Part shown: piece after piece, positions 29,490-38,961 of the stretch
How positions within the stretch are numbered: the stretch's first letter is position 1
How the letters are laid out: the number at the start of each line of letters is the position of its first letter
Source of the DNA: Acidithiobacillus acidisediminis
GTDB lineage: Bacteria; Pseudomonadota; Gammaproteobacteria; Acidithiobacillales; Acidithiobacillaceae
Direction: 5' to 3'
Assembly: GCF_023277115.1 (NCBI RefSeq)
Contig: NZ_JALQCS010000001.1
Location: 372,001-436,000, forward strand
DNA length: 64,000 nt
The notes under the pieces: model-generated
Databases searched by the model: none
Told to the model about the DNA's origin: nothing
What the model saw: the letters and a program-made list of their open reading frames with translations, nothing else
Position numbers and translations under genes: made by a program

Positions 29490-30007
29490 GCTTCGTGGCG
29501 AATGCGTGGCAGGAGCTGGGTGAGATTGCAGGGGCGATGACGCAGATCGAGTTGGGGCAGGATCATCTGGCTCACCCCCAACCGTACCGCCCCAGTGGAG
29601 CCAGGTAACAGGAAAAACAAGGTACCAGAACAGATTGCCGCCTCGGCACGCGACTGAATGGTGCTGGTGCCAATCTCCTGATAGGAAAGAAAGCGGAACA
29701 GCTCGCCAAAGCCGGGGATAGGCTTCGTGACCAAAGGCGCCATGGCCTCGGGACAGACATCGCGGCCAGTAAGGCCGGTACCACCCGTGCTCACTACCAC
29801 ATCCACTTGCGCCGCATCGATCCAGGCCTGCATCTGTGCCCGCAACGCAAGCAGATCATCCGCAACGATGGCGCGCGCCTCGATTCGGTGTCCTGCCTCG
29901 CGCAGCAGCGCCGCGGCCGCATCGCCTGACTTGTCGGTATCTGGAGTACGGGTATCCGACGCCGTCAAGACCGCCACACCTAAAGGTTGAAATTCTACAG
30001 CCTCCAT
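29486..30007 (-). CDS. moaB: Molybdenum cofactor biosynthesis protein MoaB
   Basis: Molybdopterin adenylyltransferase-type (MoaB/Mog) protein that activates molybdopterin for metal insertion. The 173-residue product has [15 protein letters not shown], the signature [13 protein letters not shown] near residue 75 and [16 protein letters not shown] 30007 was chosen with GGAGG just ahead; it overlaps the ntrX stop (TGATG). Placement in the ntrYX transcript hints at joint control of a molybdoenzyme such as nitrate reductase, but none is in view. Confidence 0.9.
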   Translation of the reverse strand: MEAVEFQPLGVAVLTASDTRTPDTDKSGDAAAALLREAGHRIEARAIVADDLLALRAQMQAWIDAAQVDVVVSTGGTGLTGRDVCPEAMAPLVTKPIPGFGELFRFLSYQEIGTSTIQSRAEAAICSGTLFFLLPGSTGAVRLGVSQMILPQLDLRHRPCNLTQLLPRIRHEA

Positions 30008-31401
30008 CAATCCTCCAGATCCTCGTCGCCGCGGCGTTCGCCGCGCAGCCCAATGCCAAGATTCTTCAACTTTCGGTAGAGGTGGGTGCGCTCCAGCCCA
30101 GCGACTTCCGCAGTGCGTGCGATATTCCAGTCATTGCGGGCCAGGTGATATTCGAGAAAGGCGCGCTCGAAGCGCTCCCGCGCGCGTTTGAGGGTGCCGC
30201 CAAAATCCTCGGGGGAGGCATTGCCGAGTGGTGCCAAACGTTGATCCAGACCCAAGGCACCCTCGACCTCTTCGGCACTGACTTCTGGACCCTCGCTGAG
30301 GATCATCAGGCGCTCCACCAAGTTCTGCAGTTCCCGCACATTGCCGGGCCAGGGATAGTGGCGCAGGACCTCCATGGCCTCGGGCAAGAACTGACGTCGG
30401 CTCAGCCCATCGCGACGCCGATGTAGCGTCATGAATTCTTCGACAAGCTCGGGGATGTCGGCGCTGCGTTGCCCCAGGGTAGGCACATGCAAGGGGAGCG
30501 CTTGCAGGCGATAGAAAAGGTCCTGGCGGAAATTTCCTTCGGCTACGGCCTTCTGCAGATCTCGCGCGCTACCGGCAATGACCCGCACATCCACCGCCAC
30601 CGGTGTGGTCCCCCCTACCCGTAGGATGCGTCGCTCTTGCAGGGCAGAAACCAGGCGCGCCTGGCTTTCAAGATTCATGTCCGCAATTTCGTCGATAAAG
30701 AGTGTGCCGCCATGCGCCAACTCGAGGCGCCCACGTTGCACCCGCCCCCCTTCTTCGGCGCCAAAGAGTTCGACGGTGACATTGGGCTGGGCGATGACAG
30801 CGGCGCGCAGATCAATGAACGGGCCATCTGCTCGGCGGCTTTGGCGATGCAAATACCGTGCTGCGACTTCCTTGCCAGCGCCCGATTCCCCCAGCAACAG
30901 GACCCAGGAATCCACCGCCGCCACCCGTTTGAGCTGCTCGCGGAACTGCTGGATTGCCGCACTGTTACCCGTTGGCCGTTCGACCAACCCCGCCTGCGCA
31001 CGCAACTCGCGATTCTCGCGCTGTAGGCGGAACGCCTCCAAGGCATGACTGACGCTGAGCAGGGTCTTTTCAAGGGACAGGGGCTTTTCGATGAAATCGT
31101 AGGCACCCAGCTTGGTTGCCTGCACCGCAGTCTCGATCGTGCCGTGACCCGACATCATCACTACCGGCTGGTCGAGACCTGAAGCTGCAAGACGTTGCAG
31201 GAATTGCAGACCGTCCTCGCCCGGCATCCAGATATCCAATAGCAAGAGATCGAAGCTTCCATCCCGCAGCCGCGCCTCGGCCTCTGCTGCGCTAGCCGCC
31301 TGCTCGACCCGGTATCCTTCGTCTTCGAGGATATCGGCGACCGTGCTGCGAATGTCTGGTTCGTCGTCGATTACCAGAATACTGAGTCGTCTCGTTTCCA
31401 T
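30007..31401 (-). CDS. ntrX: NtrX-type response regulator with AAA+ domain
   Basis: Nitrogen-related response regulator paired with NtrY. The 464-residue product has a receiver (Asp56 in [13 protein letters not shown]; Lys in FIEKPLSLE), an AAA+ domain with Walker [11 protein letters not shown] and Walker [13 protein letters not shown], and a Fis-type HTH ([17 protein letters not shown]). The loop that normally reads ELFGHEKGAFTGA is [19 protein letters not shown] here, so the sigma-54-contacting GAFTGA motif is missing. It may therefore act without sigma-54, as reported for some NtrX proteins. ATG 31401 overlaps the ntrY stop by one base. Confidence 0.9.
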   Translation of the reverse strand: METRRLSILVIDDEPDIRSTVADILEDEGYRVEQAASAAEAEARLRDGSFDLLLLDIWMPGEDGLQFLQRLAASGLDQPVVMMSGHGTIETAVQATKLGAYDFIEKPLSLEKTLLSVSHALEAFRLQRENRELRAQAGLVERPTGNSAAIQQFREQLKRVAAVDSWVLLLGESGAGKEVAARYLHRQSRRADGPFIDLRAAVIAQPNVTVELFGAEEGGRVQRGRLELAHGGTLFIDEIADMNLESQARLVSALQERRILRVGGTTPVAVDVRVIAGSARDLQKAVAEGNFRQDLFYRLQALPLHVPTLGQRSADIPELVEEFMTLHRRRDGLSRRQFLPEAMEVLRHYPWPGNVRELQNLVERLMILSEGPEVSAEEVEGALGLDQRLAPLGNASPEDFGGTLKRARERFERAFLEYHLARNDWNIARTAEVAGLERTHLYRKLKNLGIGLRGERRGDEDLED

Positions 31402-33620
31402 CACTCTTCCTCTGCCACCCCTGCTGGGAGGGGAAAACACATGCACACCCGGGCCCCCTGTGCGCCGTCCCGACTGCCCGCCTCAATCTGCCCACCGTGC
31501 TCTTCGACAATACGGCGGACAATGGCCAAGCCGAGACCCGAACCCTTGCTTTTACTGGTAACATAGGGCTCGAAGACGCGCGCGAGGAGTTCCGGCGGAA
31601 AACCGGGACCGTCATCCTCTACGATCCATTCTAGCATGCTCGGGTGGCGATCGAGAGCGAATCCTGTGCGAATCCAGATGTGTTTTGCCTCGTTTACTGC
31701 CTCGCCAGCAATGGCATCGAGGGCATTGCGGAGCAGGTTATTGAGAATCTGGCGCAGGCGGTGGGCATCGGCACGCAAAGGGGGGAGATCTGGCGCCAAG
31801 TCACAGCGGATCTCGACGCCGGTGCCCTGCCCCCGATAGAGTTCAACGATATCGGCAATGAGTGCATTCAGGTCAACGGGGCGCAGGTCCAGCTTTGGCG
31901 CCCGTGCGTATTCGGAAAACGCATCGACCAGGACCTTGAGGGCGTCAACCTGCTGGATGATGGTGTGCGTGGCCCGATCCAGGGTTTCGCCTTCACCCCC
32001 CAATTTTTCCAGATATTTGCGCCGCAGACGTTCGGCCGAGAGCTGAATGGGGGTCAGGGGATTTTTGATTTCGTGCGCCAGACGCCGCGCGACTTCCCCC
32101 CAGGCCGCACTACGCTGTGCGGCAACCAGCGGACTGATGTCATCAAAAACCAGGACAAAGCCTTCGGCGCCACCGAGCTCTGCAAAGCGGGCCCCGTGCA
32201 GAATCAAGGTTTGGGCACCCTCATTGCGGTCGATCTGCAACTCACGCTGCATGTCATTGCGTGGCTGTCGGATCCAGTCCTGGGCCTGGGCCCAGAACTC
32301 TGCCAGCTGTGGATCGCTCTCTGGATCCGGCAAGCCCGCATCGGTGAGACGCAGAATCTGGCGCGCCGCGGCATTGATTTCCGAGATTGCACCATTATTG
32401 GCAAAGATCAGGATGCCGCTGGAGATCTGCGCCAGAATCGTCTCCAGATAATAGCGGCGTTGCTCGGCCTCTTCCTGCGCCTTGGCAGCCTGCTGCTTGG
32501 CGCGGGCGAGCTGGCGCGTCATGTTATTGAAAGAATGCAGCAGAACGCCGAGTTCATCGTTGCTGGGAATGATCTGCAGCGGGATGAACTCCCCCCGGGC
32601 AACGGCTTGCGTCCCAGCCGCCAGGCGGGCAATGGGAGCGGTCAGGCGGCGCGCCAACAACAGGGCGATCCACAAGGCGGTCAAGGCGGTGAGCAGCAAG
32701 GCCACCGCCAGACTCATCTGGAAAGCCGTCTTCATCGGGTCGCGCATCAGGGTCAGCTGGCGGTAGCGATGATCAGCATTCTGCACCGCAGCGGCGGCAC
32801 GGCTGAACTGCTCCGGCACCACCTGTTCTACATAAAGCAGGCGGTTGCCCTGACCAAACTGGGGATTCATGACCGGGATCAGCACGCGTACGACGAGCTC
32901 GCCATGCACCGTCGCCATTTTCACCACCGGATGGTTTTCGTGCAGGGTGAGGAGAAGGTCGCGCGGAAGACGGGGGACGAGGGCGAGATTGTCGCTGCTG
33001 GTGGCGATGATCCGATTATTGCTGGAGAAGAGGGTGACACTGCTGAGACGAAATTGATCCCGCATCTGGATCACGGTAAGTACGGCGGCACTATCCGAGG
33101 ACCCGGTCAAGGCCTGGGCAATGGTTTCGGCCGATAGGAGGGTGCCGCTGCGATATCGTTCAACCCCGGCTTTTGCCACATCCACCGCCTGCTCCAAGGC
33201 ACTCTCCACCGCCGTACTGAGCCAGGAATTGATGCCCTGATTCAGGTAGTGCCAGGAGAACGCGAAGACCACCGCCGCCGGACTCAGACTCAGGATGGTG
33301 ATGATGACCACCAGGCGGGTAGCGAGCTGGCTACCGACCTCGCCGCGCCGCAGGCGCAGCAAGAGGCCAGCGATAGCCAACAGGACCAGGATCAGCAGCA
33401 GCAGGACGATCGCCGCTGAAGCCAACAGCATGGGCACAAAAAAGGGGCTTAGGGGACCGGCAGCACTGACAAAAAAGGTAAAGCCCAGGAAGGCCAGTAC
33501 CAATAGAATCAACAAGATCGCCCACCAGCGAGGGAATATCCGCACCGTTTCTTCGCTATCCGTTTGGCGCAAGGCGTGCAACCAACGTCGGCGTGGCGAG
33601 GGATGTTGGCGTTCGCTCAT
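31401..33620 (-). CDS. ntrY: NtrY-type sensor histidine kinase
   Basis: Large membrane kinase for NtrX. The 739-residue product has three or four membrane helices within about 30-120, a long periplasmic region, a further helix near 300, a HAMP domain, a PAS domain (about 385-495) and the kinase core with the phosphoacceptor in RRLAHEIKNPLTPIQLS and G box GSGLGLAIVRRIVEEHGG. This architecture and length match NtrY (about 740-770). Its start overlaps rsmB by four bases. Confidence 0.93.
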   Translation of the reverse strand: MSERQHPSPRRRWLHALRQTDSEETVRIFPRWWAILLILLVLAFLGFTFFVSAAGPLSPFFVPMLLASAAIVLLLLILVLLAIAGLLLRLRRGEVGSQLATRLVVIITILSLSPAAVVFAFSWHYLNQGINSWLSTAVESALEQAVDVAKAGVERYRSGTLLSAETIAQALTGSSDSAAVLTVIQMRDQFRLSSVTLFSSNNRIIATSSDNLALVPRLPRDLLLTLHENHPVVKMATVHGELVVRVLIPVMNPQFGQGNRLLYVEQVVPEQFSRAAAAVQNADHRYRQLTLMRDPMKTAFQMSLAVALLLTALTALWIALLLARRLTAPIARLAAGTQAVARGEFIPLQIIPSNDELGVLLHSFNNMTRQLARAKQQAAKAQEEAEQRRYYLETILAQISSGILIFANNGAISEINAAARQILRLTDAGLPDPESDPQLAEFWAQAQDWIRQPRNDMQRELQIDRNEGAQTLILHGARFAELGGAEGFVLVFDDISPLVAAQRSAAWGEVARRLAHEIKNPLTPIQLSAERLRRKYLEKLGGEGETLDRATHTIIQQVDALKVLVDAFSEYARAPKLDLRPVDLNALIADIVELYRGQGTGVEIRCDLAPDLPPLRADAHRLRQILNNLLRNALDAIAGEAVNEAKHIWIRTGFALDRHPSMLEWIVEDDGPGFPPELLARVFEPYVTSKSKGSGLGLAIVRRIVEEHGGQIEAGSRDGAQGARVCMCFPLPAGVAEEE

Positions 33621-34885
33621 GCCGCCTCGCCCGCGGCGGATTTGCGCAGCAGCGCATAGTAGAAACCATCCATTTCCTCTTGCCCAGGCAGGCGTTGCCC
33701 ACAGCGGGGATCATCCACCCGACAGGCATCTGCCTGTGTGTGCAAAAAGTCTTGCACCAGGAGCTCATTCTCCTCGGGAAGGAGCGAGCAGGTGGCGTAC
33801 AGCAGGCGTCCACCGGGGGCCAGGGCGGGCCAGACACCGCGCAGCAAACGCGCCTGCTCTTGACAAAGGCGCGGGAGATCCGGCGCATGATGGAGGATAT
33901 CGGGATGGCGGCGGATGATCCCCGTGGCGCTACAGGGGGCATCGAGCAGGATGGCGTGGAAAGGACGCCCATCCCAGTAGCTGCTGATTTGCGCCGCATC
34001 GGCCACGCGCGTCTGCGTGCTCAGCCCCTGCCGTTGCAGCGCCACCTCCAGGCGCTGCAAGCGCGGTGCCGCACTATCCAGTGCCAGCACGTCGTCCGCC
34101 CCCAGGCTCAACAAATGGGCCGTCTTGCCCCCCGGTGCCGCACAGGCATCCAGGATCCGTTCCCCGGCTTGCGGCGCAAGAATTTCCGCCGCCAACTGGG
34201 CCGCGCCATCCTGTACCGCTACCCAACCGTCCTCCCAGCCCGGGAGCTCACGTACCGGCAGACTCTGTGGCAAGATCAAGGCATCTGGCAGGGTGGCACA
34301 GCGCTGACTGGCGTGCCCTTGCTCCTGCAATAGCGCTTGGTACTGGTCACGGCTGATGCGCCGCCGATTGACCCGCAACCACAGGGGCGCCGCTTGCAGA
34401 TTGGCGCGCACGATAGTGGGCCAATCTGTCGGATATGCGTCTTGCAGGCGCTGCAGCAGCCAGTCTGGGTGCGAGGCGGAAACTGCGTCGGCATCGAGCC
34501 CTGGGCGCTCGCGCAGGTAGCGGCGTAGTACAGCGTTGATCAGCCCCTTGGCCCAGGATTTTCCCACTAGCTGACTGGCACTGACCCAGTCGTTGACGAT
34601 CGCAAAGTCTGGGCGTTGGCCATGCCGCAGCTCGAACAGGGCCAGTTGCAGCAAGGCAAGGATCTGCTCGTCCTGCTTTCCCGGGCGCAGTAGATGTTGC
34701 AAGAGCTCTTGCAGTATCCCGCTCTCGCGCAGGGCACCGCTGAGCAGCCATTGCAGGCTGGCTCGTTCGCTGCCGCGCAGGCCGGAACGATCCAGGAGAA
34801 AATCCAGGCGCTCCCCGGCCAATACCGCCGGGTAGACGGCCAAGGCAGCGCGGCGCAGGCGTGCGCCCTGCACGCCCTCGGTCAA
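33617..34885 (-). CDS. rsmB: 16S rRNA (cytosine-C5) methyltransferase RsmB
   Basis: SAM-dependent methylation of C967 in 16S rRNA. The 422-residue product has an N-terminal NusB-like RNA-binding domain (about 1-140) and a Rossmann methyltransferase domain with DACAAPGGKTAHLL, catalytic Cys in LLDAPCSATGI and the second Cys in YATCSLLPEEN. The frame is open far upstream into fmt, but the family start and the TTGA overlap with the fmt stop, with GAGAGG seven bases ahead, support TTG 34885. GTG 34873 is an alternative. Confidence 0.93.
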   Translation of the reverse strand: MTEGVQGARLRRAALAVYPAVLAGERLDFLLDRSGLRGSERASLQWLLSGALRESGILQELLQHLLRPGKQDEQILALLQLALFELRHGQRPDFAIVNDWVSASQLVGKSWAKGLINAVLRRYLRERPGLDADAVSASHPDWLLQRLQDAYPTDWPTIVRANLQAAPLWLRVNRRRISRDQYQALLQEQGHASQRCATLPDALILPQSLPVRELPGWEDGWVAVQDGAAQLAAEILAPQAGERILDACAAPGGKTAHLLSLGADDVLALDSAAPRLQRLEVALQRQGLSTQTRVADAAQISSYWDGRPFHAILLDAPCSATGIIRRHPDILHHAPDLPRLCQEQARLLRGVWPALAPGGRLLYATCSLLPEENELLVQDFLHTQADACRVDDPRCGQRLPGQEEMDGFYYALLRKSAAGEAA

Positions 34886-35817
34886 ACGAAGACCTCTCCC
34901 TCTTCGGGGCGGTATCCGCGCAGGAAATCTGCTCCCGCCAGCTGTCCTTTCCCGGCCGGCTGCAGGCGCGTCAGAATCAGGCTTCCCTGCCCACAGGCAA
35001 TCTCCGGCCCCTCTGCTCTGGCAGCGAGCAGCGCACCCGCCGTACCCCGGCCCGTTCCAATCTTTGCCGCCCAGACGCGCAACGGCTGACCGCGAAAGTG
35101 GCAATGGGCCACCGGATACGGGTTGAAGGCACGGATCAGACGCTCCAGCGTCTGCGCATCCTGCGACCAATCGATGCGCGCCTCCTCCTTGCGCAGCTTT
35201 TTGGCATAGCTGGCTTTTTCGTCATCTTGGGCTTCGGCGTGCAGTTCGCCACACCACAGCCGATCCAGCGCCTCCCCCAAGGCCTCCGCCCCGAGCTCCG
35301 CCAGACGATCATGCAGACTCGCGCCGGTATCGTTATCGCCGATCGGCGTTTTCCGCGTCCACAAAACTGGGCCAGTATCCAGGCCTGCCTCCATCTGCAT
35401 GATGCAAATTCCCGTTTCCGCATCCCCGGCAGCCAGGGCACGGACGATGGGAGCGGCACCCCGCCAGGCCGGGAGCAGGCTGGCATGGACGTTGATCGCA
35501 CCCAGGCGCGGGGTGTCCAGGATCGCTGCGGGCAAGATCTGACCAAAGGCAACGACGATGAGGAGATCTGGGTTCTGTTGGCGAAGCCAGTGCAAGGTTT
35601 CGGGAGCCCGGCTGGAGGCCGGCTGCAGCAGCGGGAGTCCGGCCTGCAGCGCCAAGGTCTTGACCGGACTGGCCTGCAGCCTGCGCCCGCGCCCCGCCGG
35701 CCGATCGGGCTGCGTCAGCACACCAACCACATCCTCCTGGCGCGCCAGGAGTCGCGCCAGGATGCGCTCGGCAAACTCCGGCGTACCGGCAAAGACGATG
35801 CGTCGGCCATCAGCCAT
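34882..35817 (-). CDS. fmt: Methionyl-tRNA formyltransferase
   Basis: Formylates initiator Met-tRNA with 10-formyl-THF. The 311-residue product starts with [11 protein letters not shown] and has the formyl-transfer motif [15 protein letters not shown] (catalytic Asn and His) near residue 107, then Asp in LDTGPVLW, and a C-terminal OB domain. It overlaps def by eight bases and rsmB by four. Confidence 0.97.
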   Translation of the reverse strand: MADGRRIVFAGTPEFAERILARLLARQEDVVGVLTQPDRPAGRGRRLQASPVKTLALQAGLPLLQPASSRAPETLHWLRQQNPDLLIVVAFGQILPAAILDTPRLGAINVHASLLPAWRGAAPIVRALAAGDAETGICIMQMEAGLDTGPVLWTRKTPIGDNDTGASLHDRLAELGAEALGEALDRLWCGELHAEAQDDEKASYAKKLRKEEARIDWSQDAQTLERLIRAFNPYPVAHCHFRGQPLRVWAAKIGTGRGTAGALLAARAEGPEIACGQGSLILTRLQPAGKGQLAGADFLRGYRPEEGEVFV

Positions 35818-36313
35818 GGTGACGGTTCCGCTTCTCCGCCTTGCGCCGAATCACGCTCTGCTTGAGGCGGGAAAGATGATCGACGAAAAGTACGCCATTC
35901 AGATGATCGATTTCGTGCTGCAGACAGACCGCCAGCAGACCATCCGCCTCCAGCTCCAGGATCTTGCCCGCAACATCCTGCGCGCGCACCGTAACCCGCT
36001 CAGCGCGTCGCACCGTCTCCAGCACGCCGGGAACAGACAGACAACCCTCCTGCATTTCTTCTTCCCCGGATTTGTGGATGATCTCCGGGTTGATCAGGGT
36101 CAGAAGCTCATTGCGCCCATCGGAAACGTCCACCACGATGAGTCGCTGTCCGGCCGCAACCTGGGGCGCTGCCAGCCCAATGCCTGGGGCATCGTACATG
36201 GTTTCGGCCATATCATCGGCCAGTTGGCGAATCTCCCGATCGATGCGCGCCACGGGCTGGGCCATGCCTTTGAGGCGGGTATCGGGATATTCGACGATTT
36301 TCAAAAGCGCCAT
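35810..36313 (-). CDS. def: Peptide deformylase
   Basis: Metalloenzyme that removes the formyl group from nascent proteins. The 167-residue product has all three motifs: [19 protein letters not shown] and the metal-binding [10 protein letters not shown]. Length matches E. coli (169). It is the first gene of def-fmt-rsmB-ntrY-ntrX-moaB and divergent from the LysM gene. Confidence 0.97.
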   Translation of the reverse strand: MALLKIVEYPDTRLKGMAQPVARIDREIRQLADDMAETMYDAPGIGLAAPQVAAGQRLIVVDVSDGRNELLTLINPEIIHKSGEEEMQEGCLSVPGVLETVRRAERVTVRAQDVAGKILELEADGLLAVCLQHEIDHLNGVLFVDHLSRLKQSVIRRKAEKRNRHHG

Positions 36314-36388
36314 CGCATCACCGTTCTCGCAAAAATTGCTATCTTGGACTAATACTATGGGGCGCGGAAGTCCTGAGGAGAAGAGATC

Positions 36389-37441
36389 ATGCGGAAAAGT
36401 GTTGCGCCCCTGCTCGTCATCGGTGCCCTACTGGGTCCTCTGGCCCCAGGCGTCGCCTTGGCGCAACCGGCTGCGGAAACCCAGCAGCTGGGCAGTTATG
36501 TCGTTCAACCTGGTGATACCCTCTGGGGTATTGCGGCACATTTTCTCAAAAACCCTTGGGAATGGCCGAAAATCTGGCACGCCAATCCACAGATTCGGAA
36601 CCCGAACCTGATCTACCCGGGGGACCGCATCGTTTTATATCGTCTTCCCAACGGTGAGACGGCGGCAGAAGTCATTCCCTTGCAGCCCAGCCTGCGGGTA
36701 ACGGCGATTCCCAGCTACCACACCGGGATTATCATGCCCTTCCTGCACAGTCCCGCCATCATCAACAGCAAGAAGGACTATGACCGGCTACCCTATCTGG
36801 CAGCGGCATTGCATGAACGTCCAGCCTATACCGCCGGCGACCGGGTCTTTGTCAGTGGCTTGCGGGATGTGCCGGTGGGCACCCGCTACAGCATTGTACG
36901 ACTGGGCACCGTCTTGCATCGGCTGGCCGATCCCAAACCCCTGGGCTACAGCATGATCAATCTCGGTACGGCAGAATTGCTGCGCTCGGGCAGCGAGGCG
37001 GAGATCCGCATCACCTCGGCGCGGCGCGAGATCGAGCTGGGCGATCGTCTGGTTCCCATCAGCTCTAGTCCTACTCCGCATTACTTTCCGAGTACGCCGA
37101 AAGAGGCCGTTGCCGCACAGATCGTCGCCAAGATGAATAACGCCGAAGAGCTCACCGTGGGACAGGTAGTGGTGTTAGATCAAGGCGCCAATGCCGAGCT
37201 ACAACCAGGCAACGTACTGGAGATCGCAGATTCTGCGCGGATGAGCAAAAATGCCGTGACGGGAAAGAATTTTCCCCTGCCCCCGGAAAAAATTGGCACC
37301 GTGATGATCTTCCGGGTCTTTCCGCAGGTATCCTATGCCGTGATTACCTCGGCCACCCGTGGCATTCCCCTCGGCGCCAATATCTATTATCCCACCTCCG
37401 GACCGGCAAAACTGCGCCAAGAAGCCCAACTCACTCCTTGA
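36389..37441 (+). CDS. LysM-domain envelope protein
   Basis: The 350-residue product has a signal peptide ending near LAQPA and a LysM peptidoglycan-binding domain at about 35-88 ([17 protein letters not shown] ... PGDRIVLY). The rest has several beta-rich stretches of no recognised family. Such proteins commonly precede dprA in gammaproteobacteria and are thought to act at the cell wall. Its stop overlaps the dprA TTG (TTGA). GAGGAG lies about nine bases before the ATG. Confidence 0.85.
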   Translation: MRKSVAPLLVIGALLGPLAPGVALAQPAAETQQLGSYVVQPGDTLWGIAAHFLKNPWEWPKIWHANPQIRNPNLIYPGDRIVLYRLPNGETAAEVIPLQPSLRVTAIPSYHTGIIMPFLHSPAIINSKKDYDRLPYLAAALHERPAYTAGDRVFVSGLRDVPVGTRYSIVRLGTVLHRLADPKPLGYSMINLGTAELLRSGSEAEIRITSARREIELGDRLVPISSSPTPHYFPSTPKEAVAAQIVAKMNNAEELTVGQVVVLDQGANAELQPGNVLEIADSARMSKNAVTGKNFPLPPEKIGTVMIFRVFPQVSYAVITSATRGIPLGANIYYPTSGPAKLRQEAQLTP

Positions 37442-38508
37442 AAGACATTGCCTGGCTTGCCCTCCTGCGTTGTCCCGGGCTAGGGGCCAAACGACAGCGG
37501 GCGCTGCTGGAGAAATGCGGCAGCGCGGAGGCATGCTTCAGCGCTCGTCATGCGGAACTGCCCAGTGCTAGCCAGGAATGGTTGCGCCGCGATCCCGAGG
37601 ATTGCCTGACTGCGGCCGATCGTTCGTGGCTGGAAAATCCGGAGCACGATCTATGTACCTGGTGGGATGACGATTATCCACCGTTACTGCGGGAAATCGA
37701 TGATCCGCCGATGGCGCTGTTCTTGCGCGGCCAGCGGGCACGTCTGCGCGATCCCTTGTTTGCCATGGTGGGCAGCCGCAATCCCAGCCCGCTGGGTAGC
37801 GCCACGGCGCGCGCCTTTGCCGAGGAGCTCGGTCACAGCGGTCTGGTCATTGTCAGTGGCCTGGCCGTGGGCATTGATGCCGCGGCCCATCAAGGGGCAC
37901 TGACCCGCGGCACGCTGGCAGTCCTTGGGACCGGCACCGACTTGGTCTATCCGCGGGAAAATCTGGATCTCGCCCGGACGATCTTAGCCACCGGGCTGAT
38001 CATCAGCGAACAGGTACCCGGTACCCGCATCCATCGCGGACTCTTTCCGCGCCGGAATCGCCTGATCAGCGGCCTGAGCCTGGGCACTCTGGTGGTCGAG
38101 GCGGCCGAAAACAGCGGCTCGCTGATTACCGCACGCCTGGCCATGGAGCAAGGGCGGGAGGTCTTTGCGATCCCGGGATCGATCCACAACCCCCTTGCCC
38201 GCGGTCCCCATCGTCTGATTCGTGACGGCGCCAAACTGGTCGAGACGGCGCGGGATATCCTCGAAGAACTGGGACCGCTCTTTGCTGCCACCCAAAGCAG
38301 CAGGCGCAGCGCCAGTGCCCCCGCGGATCCACAGGAACGACAGGTATGGACCGCGCTGGGACACGAAACCCTGAGTAGTGAAGAAATCGCCAGTCGCTGC
38401 GGATTGACGCTACAGACGCTTTCGTCCATCCTCTTGCACATGGAAATCCAAGGAACTATCGCCTCCTGTCCTGGGGGGCGCTTCTGCCGCCTTCCCAATG
38501 CCACCTAG
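37438..38508 (+). CDS. dprA: DNA-processing protein DprA (Smf)
   Basis: Loads RecA on incoming single-stranded DNA during transformation. The 356-residue product has an N-terminal SAM-like region, a Rossmann-fold domain (about 90-290) with SGLAVGIDAAAHQGAL and GTGTDLVYPREN, then FPRRNRLISGLS, and a C-terminal winged helix (about 300-350). It starts at TTG in a TTGA overlap with the LysM gene. Presence fits natural competence but also occurs in non-competent species. Confidence 0.94.
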   Translation: MKDIAWLALLRCPGLGAKRQRALLEKCGSAEACFSARHAELPSASQEWLRRDPEDCLTAADRSWLENPEHDLCTWWDDDYPPLLREIDDPPMALFLRGQRARLRDPLFAMVGSRNPSPLGSATARAFAEELGHSGLVIVSGLAVGIDAAAHQGALTRGTLAVLGTGTDLVYPRENLDLARTILATGLIISEQVPGTRIHRGLFPRRNRLISGLSLGTLVVEAAENSGSLITARLAMEQGREVFAIPGSIHNPLARGPHRLIRDGAKLVETARDILEELGPLFAATQSSRRSASAPADPQERQVWTALGHETLSSEEIASRCGLTLQTLSSILLHMEIQGTIASCPGGRFCRLPNAT

Positions 38509-38517
38509 AGGTCTACC

Positions 38518-38958
38518 ATGGAAGACGTCATCGATATCATCAGCTACCTCCTCGATCATCTCGACGACGAGGACGAGAACAGTGAAATCGAGGATCAGCT
38601 GCGTGCGGCCGGCTATCCTGAGGAAGGAATTCAGCGCGCCTTGGACTGGATGGACGGGTTTGACGAAGACCATAGTCCGGAGAACAGCCTTGCGGCGGTG
38701 CGCAGCTACCAGCCATGGGAAAGCCTGCAACTTTCCCTCGCCACACGCGGGCAGCTCGCAGAATGGGAGCACCTCGGCGTCATCAACAGCAGTATCCGCG
38801 AACGTATCATTGATCGTCTCCTCGCCCTCGAGTTGGAAGAGACGGATCTGGAAACCTTGGACTGGGTCGCCTTCCTGGTCATGGTCAACGAAGACGGGCC
38901 CGAGGGCTACTGGATGGACCAGCTCCTCAGCCCCGACGGCCAGCGCATTCTCCACTGA
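38518..38958 (+). CDS. smg: Smg/DUF494 family protein
   Basis: The 146-residue product starts MEDVIDIISYLLDHL with a strongly acidic stretch and YPEEGIQRALDWM, hallmarks of the Smg/DUF494 family. No biochemical role is established. The order dprA-smg-topA is common in gammaproteobacteria. It is nine bases after dprA and three bases before topA. Confidence 0.9.
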   Translation: MEDVIDIISYLLDHLDDEDENSEIEDQLRAAGYPEEGIQRALDWMDGFDEDHSPENSLAAVRSYQPWESLQLSLATRGQLAEWEHLGVINSSIRERIIDRLLALELEETDLETLDWVAFLVMVNEDGPEGYWMDQLLSPDGQRILH

Positions 38959-38961
38959 GTC

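Noticed and set aside
31644-33137. 497-codon plus-strand frame opposite ntrY
   Set aside because: Antisense shadow; ntrY on the other strand has full kinase motifs.
34886-35170. N-terminal extension of rsmB through fmt
   Set aside because: The region is already coding for the fmt C-terminus, and RsmB length is right without it.
37674-37682. DnaA-box-like TTATCCACC in dprA
   Set aside because: Single isolated match in coding sequence with no AT-rich unwinding region or further boxes, so no origin is claimed.
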